From Rotaria socialis (lineage: Eukaryota > Rotifera > Eurotatoria > Philodinida > Philodinidae): a stretch of 64,000 nt of DNA. Location: assembly GCA_905331475.1 (NCBI GenBank), contig CAJNYU010000016.1:1-64000 (forward strand), in the 5' to 3' direction. This document shows, one piece after another, positions 57,959 to 64,000 of the stretch (within the stretch, counting starts at the first letter, position 1; every line of letters begins with the position of its first letter). The position numbers were made by a program, and so were the translations under genes. The notes under the pieces are model-generated. The model saw only the letters and a list, made by a program, of their open reading frames with translations, had not been told where the DNA came from and searched no databases.

Positions 57959-59317
57959 ACGCGAAGAAGATTATAGCAAGCAACAGGACAGCTGGTTCGA
58001 TTGAATTCGTGTTTATATTTTAAGAAACAACTTTGAATCATTGCTAATGAAAAACGTTTTGTTGTGAATTTTGTATACAAGCGAATAAATGTATAGTGTT
58101 GAAAAAAATATTCTTATGATAGTATAGATTAGCGTCATTTATTCGTTCAATTATGATTTGTGAATACTTCCACAGGTTAAACGAATGCACAGGTGATGAT
58201 CTTAGCGACGAAATCACCGATTCTTCGTGTTTGAACATTTTCTATTTTACAACTATTCCGTTATGATGATTACTAAAACTCGACCGAAAGTAGTTTCAAA
58301 GTGATGAACTATTCTACTAGGATATGGTTGTATATGCCGTTTCAATTTTCACAAACATGAAACTTCAGAACTTGATCGTGGGAAAATATTGTCTCATTGA
58401 TATTCACTAAAACACAATAACAACAACAATGTAGTAGGGTATAGTAATGTGTTTATTCTAGCGAGTAGAAATAAAATTTACTTACATCCTCTGCAATTTA
58501 TTTTTATGGCTTAGTTAATATGGAAACAAAACGCTTGCAATGAAATGTATTGTTACGTTTGTTATGAAGTAGCGACGAGATAAAAGCAATTCATATATGG
58601 TATAGTGTACGATAGAGAGAGATTGAAAAAGGAAGCGAGCAGGTAGATTATTCTCTTTAGAATCTAAACAACGTTTTATTTCCTAACAAAATTTATAGTG
58701 TACGAAAGTTTTATCCCTGTAGATTGCTGCTTTTCAAAGAGTTTGCCCATATTTTGACAGAAAGTTATCGATATTTTTCACAGTTTCTTTCGAATTTTTT
58801 TCGAAATTGAGACCCTTGTAAAACCATTCATCATTAAATGTGCGTAATGTTACACATGCAGGAAACCCTAGTTGCCATTGCTAGTTGTTTACTAAAGCTG
58901 CAGCATCTTTATCTTTCGGAATATCGTTATTTGATTCATCTTTTTACAGTTGTTTGTGTGCTTTCTTGACCATAAACCTGATGTACACATTGAGATTTCT
59001 ATATTTAATACACAAACGCAATACTTGTTAATAAAAGATGTCAATAAAATAATCCATGCGTAAATATATTTCAAAATGATTGAAATTCGTATGGATACTT
59101 TTCCAAAAAAAATCATTTTAATATCAAGAAATAATTAATAAGAATTATTAAAAATCATAAACTATTATACAGCGACATCAGCTGAGTCTCATAAGTTTGA
59201 GAAACTCTATATATTTTTTCATGGTTTTTGCAAAAAAACTATTGTAAAACATCGTCGCGATTATCGAGGTAATGTTAATGGCTCCGTAACAACCAATGAG
59301 ATAAATGAAGCATTTTA
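57959..59317. other. Spacer downstream of copy B
   Basis: Contains at about 58030-58131 a block that reappears at about 63388-63480, probably old 3'-UTR sequence of the two-TM family. Otherwise AT-rich; the minus frames at 58044-58238 and 58892-59116 are not supported. Confidence 0.45.
58030..58131. repeat. Block shared with 63388-63480
   Basis: TTGAATCATTGCTAATGAA, then GTTGTGAATTTTGTATACAA and TTCTTATGATAGTATAGAT, align in order with the block at 63388-63480 at roughly three-quarters identity. It includes a possible AATAAA near 58084. Confidence 0.6.
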
Positions 59318-59489
59318 CTGTAGGTTTTTTCTGCATTTGTACAAGTCACAAATGGGAAAATACGGTTGAGATAAGCTACATACAATTCGTAAATACACGA
59401 GCGCTATCAACAACATGAATTACGTTGACACTGCTGCCAGTGTATGTAGAAATTGTATGTAACTTATCTCGACCGGAAAAAACCCACAG
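59318..59489. mobile_element. Short MITE-like hairpin
   Basis: The left end CTGTAGGTTTTTTC pairs with the right end GAAAAAACCCACAG. Inside, GAGATAAGCTACATACAATT pairs with AATTGTATGTAACTTATCTC. The total is 172 bp. The target duplication is unclear. Confidence 0.65.
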
Positions 59490-60195
59490 CACTTACAATT
59501 TCGAAAAAGTATTGTGATGAAAATTTTCTTTGGTAAGATTAAGCACCACCACAGTACTCACGTGGATAGTACAGAAAAAAGTGTGTTTACTTCGCATCGA
59601 ATTATTAAAAAGATACACGTATTCTTCTTTTTTACACACTTTTATTTCATATTAAGCTACAAACGATTTTTCTTATTTTCCTCTTATAAAATTGATAACT
59701 GAAATTTTTTGCCATTTCTTGTAGAAACTTTCGTTATTAACTCTTTCCGAACACGTTAAACTACGAGTTTTTATCAAATCAACAGTGATATTTCATGTAA
59801 TATGCTACAATCCTAGTCTACTTGAAAGCAAACCATACAATTTTTTCGATACCATTTCCATTGGGAATTTCAGCTTCAGTAGTGAATAAATTAAATTCTG
59901 AACTGAATCCGTTTTGTCGATAATCACGAATTGTAGTTCAAGGATTTGTCAGAAATATCTATTATGAAGAGAATTCGATGTTTCACGACACTCATAAATA
60001 ATTTCGTTCACCATATGGCAAGCGAAGCATGATTTGTTTTTATCCTTCTGTATGCTTCGCTTGATAGAAACAGACAGGGACTTGTAAAATATACTTAAAT
60101 ATAGTTTGGATTTATTTTAGACATTTGTCTCGTTTATTCTGGAGAAGCAATCTCGCTTGACAACGAAATTATATTTTAATACTTGTTAAAAAAAA
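59490..60195. other. Spacer and presumed promoter of the kinase gene
   Basis: No gene was recognised; the plus frame at 59514-59702 is T-rich and unsupported. Confidence 0.4.
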
Positions 60196-62874
60196 ATGTC
60201 AACGAATTCCACCAGTGAAAACAATAGACATATCAGGTAAAATGAGTCTAGAATTCGTTACTAATCTCATTAATCTACTATGATTTTTTTAGATCATTCC
60301 GAGATTTTGAAGATCCACAACTAATCGGTAGAGGTGGTTCTGGGCAAGTATTTGCAGCGACGCATAAATATGATCGAAGACGATGTGCAATAAAATGTGT
60401 TAAGTTGATACCGTAAGTTAGTTTTCACCGAATAATAATTTAGTTTTCTAAAAATAACAATTTAGAGAAAACAAAGACGACGCTTTGAAAGAAGTGCGTG
60501 TTCTGGTTACTTTATCACATGAGAATGTCATTAGGTATATAAATACTTGGGTGGACAGTGATTGTAGTCACTCCGACGCCGGTGAAGCAGCAGAATTTCC
60601 AAGTAGCGGATTTAATGAAGATTCGACACAGAACAGTTTATCAGAAATATTTAGCGCTATGACCACCAGTGACAAAAAGAATCCTGTTAGCAAGGATGAT
60701 GATAATCGTTTTGATGATACAAGTAGTGGCACAACTTTCACGAATAGCACTACCGACAGAACGAGTAGGAGTGATCGAAACGAAAATAATGATAACAGTG
60801 CTACTGAAAGGTCTTTCAATATCACTCAAGATACATCATCCGTTAATAGTTCATACGTTGAGGTGACTTCACCTAAGAAAACATCGGTACAAAGCAACGA
60901 AAACTTGTATATCGTTACAGAATTATGTCACCATCATACTTTGCACGATCGTTTACAACCAGAATATCGTCACGAAAACAGCATAGATCGTCTTCGCGGA
61001 TTGGAAATCTTCTATCAAATTGTGAACGGCATGACCTATATTCATGAACATGCACAGAAACTGGTAAGAAATATTTTATGAAATGCAAATAAAACAGCTT
61101 CGAGGAATTATTTAACTTGACTAGATTCATCGTGATTTGAAGCCAGCAAACATATTTTTTTCTTTGTCTAATGGCACAGTCAAAATTGGTGATTTCGGTT
61201 TGGCGAAAACGATTGCGATGAATGAAACCGAATGTAATTCGTCTGAACTAGACGATGGCGTTGAAAATTCGCAAACAGGTGATGAAAAATGGAAGTACAG
61301 TAGTACTAATCCAAAGCATGGAACGCCTTCATATATCAGTCCAGAACAACTGCGCGATGAGCAACCAACTCAAAAGGTTGATATCTATGCAATGGGGTTG
61401 ATCTTGCTCGAGTTGCTATACCCTATCTCTACTGGGTGTGAACGAAAAATAGTGAGCTACTTAATATTTACCTTTCTAATCAGTGGTTATTATCATTTGA
61501 TTGCATTCAGATCTTGGACAATGCTAGAAAAGCTTCTATGATACTTCCGGATGATTTTGATGAAAAGAACGAAAATAAAATTGCGGTATAGAGAAATGCT
61601 TCTTGTTTATATATCATGTTTCTAATTTGATTTGTAGTATTCATCCTTGATTCGTCGATTAATCACTCATGACAAAGATTTACGACCAACATCAAGTGAA
61701 CTGCAACGTAATAAGGAGTTTGATATCGACAAGGAAGATTATAAAACTTTGCAAAATGGAGTTCAACGAACCGCAGCATGCTCAATCGCAACGGAACCAA
61801 AGCCAGGTTTTTATTGAATTTGTTTGACATGGAATCAGTGTAATATTTTATATCTTATTTGTTTCTGTTATAAAAGACTTTATTAGGAACAGCAGCGATA
61901 GTCGTATTTCGATAGAAAGAACTCTGTGTACAGCATACGAAAATCAAATCTTATTATCATCTCATGATATTCGATTTGGAGTTTTCGATGTTTGCAACAA
62001 ATACAATGTTATTTTACTACGGGAACAAAACGAACTAAAATTGTTTGATAATCAAAGATAACTGGATATGATTACAGGGTTCAACGATAAAAGGATAGGG
62101 TTTATTAGTTGCATACAATGGTGTTCGTTTCTAGATGAATTTTTAATTTTGTGCAATTATCGATTATTTACATTATCACTAAAACGGGACAAGGAGACGT
62201 CACTGGTAAAATTGGATCGATTAGCTCATATCAATCAAATTAGAGTTTACCACGACAAAAACTTCGCGTTGGAAGCATCTAGTCGCAGAACCCAACAAGC
62301 GACTCATACTCAAGAAAGACTTCGTTTCATTACAATATCACCTTCTCCAAATCATTATTTATTTCTTAATTATGCTTATCATACAATTGAGCAATGGAAC
62401 ATGAATACGTGGCAAGTTTTGCGGCAATGGCCAATAACAGATATGGGATACAATGAAAAAGATGAAGTGCGACTGATTACCTGTAGCAATGATGGAACTT
62501 ATTTAGCGATGAACGTCTGGCTGAAATCCACTCACTGGATCATTGACTTCAGAAAGATCGACGACAACATGGCTTCCATGAAACGAATTAATACGTCGCT
62601 GAATTCGTTACCAATTTACCATAAGATACAAATACCATTTGAAGAAGATCAATGGTTAATTATCAACGAGAACAATCAATTCCAGATAGTATATGCAAAT
62701 TCGAACGATGAAAACATGACACTAATTCGAACCGAGCACGTCTTGCCGAGCAGAAATTCCAACGTATATCTACGCTTTTTTCGTAATAATGAATACTTGA
62801 TTGTTGGGACAGTAATAGGTGACGGTGAAAATAGACGAGGAGTATTGAATTTACACAGGGTGATTTACCAATAA
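60196..62874 (+). CDS. eIF2-alpha-kinase-type (PEK family) protein kinase with long C-terminal extension
   Basis: Seven exons (60196-60236, 60293-60412, 60466-61063, 61125-61451, 61511-61585, 61638-61806, 61877 onward) join in phase. The kinase core begins at once: LIGRGGSGQVFAATH (nucleotide loop), CAIKCV (Lys), an acidic Ser/Asp/Asn-rich insert between the lobes, HRDLKPANIF, DFGLAK and GTPSYISPEQL. VDIYAMGLILLELLYP then STGCER is diagnostic of the PERK/HRI/GCN2/PKR group, which phosphorylates eIF2-alpha to slow translation under stress. An extension follows that is beta-strand-like (CSFLDEFLILCNYRLFTLSL, YHTIEQWNMNTWQVLRQW) and resembles a degenerate WD-type propeller. A TAA at 62059-62061 interrupts the frame, which then stays open to 62874. 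Either the protein ends at residue 504 or the stop is a recent mutation, sequencing error or read-through site. Confidence 0.8.
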
Positions 62875-63852
62875 GAAATACTGGTACAATAATACAAAAT
62901 AAAAATATTACTGAAATTTTAGAATCTTCTTGTAATTGAGAACAAAGGGCTAATTTTTCTGATGAAAATAAAAACTAAACTTAAACTTTTTCGTCGCCAT
63001 TCTTGAAGTGCCTGCAAGCAAATCTGATGTACTTCTTTATACTATGCACATGATCGGTAGAAAAGCAAAGGTGTTGATTTTCACGATCCTCACCTAACTT
63101 TCGAGTTTGTGATCAAGTTAATCTCGACCGGATTTGATTTTTCCATTCAAACTTCTATTGGCAGAAATAGAATGCTACACAAACGTTCGATTTCGTTTTC
63201 AAATCATGTTTTAGGGCCATTCGAGATAGATTGTTCTGACTATTCCCGTTCAATCTGATAGTGCTCATTATTATATTTTTTTTTGAACTATTTGCTTTGT
63301 CGGATGTTTCTATGAGTATCGCTTAACATGACGAAGTGTGGTTGCACTTTTTGAAATATTTCTTGTTTTTCTTCTCAATTAACCATATTGAATCATAGCT
63401 ACTGAATGTTCTGTTGTGTATTTTGTATATAAACGAATAAAATTTATAATGTAAAAGAAACATCTTATGATAACATAGATGTGGGTCCTTTCTGCACCTG
63501 AATCTGACTAGCACTGATCTATAGAAAAAAGTGAGTGTTACTAAATGACAACTTCAAAACATTTATTTCACACGCAACAGGTGACTTAGCTAATAATATA
63601 TCTTGCCAGCAGTCAATGTTTCTGATGTTAAAATTTTTAATTTCAATTGTTTTTAAACAAATATTTGATTATTCTCTCTTGCATCATTATAATTATATAG
63701 CACGTTTTTTTTTTGATATATTCAACACTCTGTCAATAGATGTCTCTAAGCAAAAGTCTTTTTCATGATGACATAAATAACTAGGCAACATCAGGTATGA
63801 GTTGAAGGCAATGACGTGACTCTGAAACTTGAAAAAAAATTAAGCAGAAAAG
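62875..63852. other. Spacer with relict block
   Basis: A polyadenylation-like AATAAA stretch follows the kinase gene (about 62899). The block at about 63388-63480 is shared with 58030-58131 and may be all that is left of another two-TM copy. The rest has no recognised content. Confidence 0.45.
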
Positions 63853-64000
63853 ATGGCTAATCTTCCGTCGTGGCTTGTTGAAAGTCGTGAAAATGCTTTA
63901 AAAACACAGGTTTCTATTTTCGTTAATAATAAAATTTGACTTAAAAAAATTCATTTAAAGGAGTGGAATAATTTAACAACTAATATTTATGATGCTGTTG
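63853..64000 (+). CDS. Start of a gene running off the window
   Basis: Exon 1 (63853-63909) encodes MANLPSWLVESRENALKTQ and ends CAG/GTTTCT. A 51-bp intron ends TTTAAAG at 63960, and exon 2 continues EWNNLTTNIYDAV in the same phase to the edge. The splice fit and composition support a real gene. Too little is visible to name it. Confidence 0.6.

Noticed and set aside
60568-60829. Minus-strand frames across the kinase insert
   Set aside because: They arise from the Ser/Asp/Asn-rich codons of the kinase on the other strand.

Overview
The window is eukaryotic nuclear DNA, most likely from an AT-rich bdelloid rotifer (Rotaria-like). Genes are split by short introns, mostly 45-65 bp with a few of 250-900 bp, that use GT-AG sites. 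Several F-box proteins belong to a leucine-rich family that I associate with bdelloids. Transposon types are mixed and mostly decayed. The species assignment is inference. All multi-exon models below were built by eye from splice sites and reading-frame continuity.

Layout. From 1 to about 38 kb the window is transposon-rich and gene-poor. It holds a 3'-truncated hAT transposon (0.8-3.2 kb), a diverged tandem array (3.3-4.6 kb), a Helitron remnant joined to a broken sigma-class glutathione S-transferase (4.9-7.4 kb), three F-box genes or fragments (8.3-20 kb), and an intact ChaC-type gamma-glutamylcyclotransferase gene (13.2 kb). It also holds a mariner scrap, a decayed membrane-protein gene, a 178-bp tandem repeat, a second hAT remnant, an apparently intact three-exon dynamin-family gene (22.4-25.4 kb), a run of foldback elements (24-31 kb), and an RTE/BovB-type LINE (32.1-35.1 kb). 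From 39.4 to 54.8 kb the window is compact and gene-dense: a deaminase-fold protein, SPAG1 (14 exons), NPC2, a microtubule-associated-type protein, COQ7, an FBXO30/40-like F-box protein, GTPBP1, and an unrecognised single-exon gene. From 55 to 64 kb there are two paralogous two-transmembrane cysteine-rich proteins (one probably broken), an eIF2-alpha-kinase-type protein kinase, and the start of another gene at the right edge.

How the genes relate. I see no operon logic, as expected in an animal. The conserved genes are housekeeping or ciliary: SPAG1 for dynein-arm assembly, COQ7 for ubiquinone, NPC2 for lysosomal sterol, GTPBP1 for translation and mRNA surveillance. The left half is a graveyard of elements that insert into introns and into each other.

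Most unusual points: (1) several foldback elements are each built from their own reiterated short word (AAACGG, GGAATTCCG, CCGATAGGAT, GATGCGGCATCTC, TTACGTA), which resembles hAT sub-terminal transposase-binding arrays; (2) a LINE with the signature 5' and 3' sequences of the horizontally mobile BovB clade; (3) an intact gene joining a deaminase-like zinc site to an Ala/Gly/Ser-rich repetitive tail; (4) a kinase whose long C-terminal extension continues in frame beyond a single stop codon.
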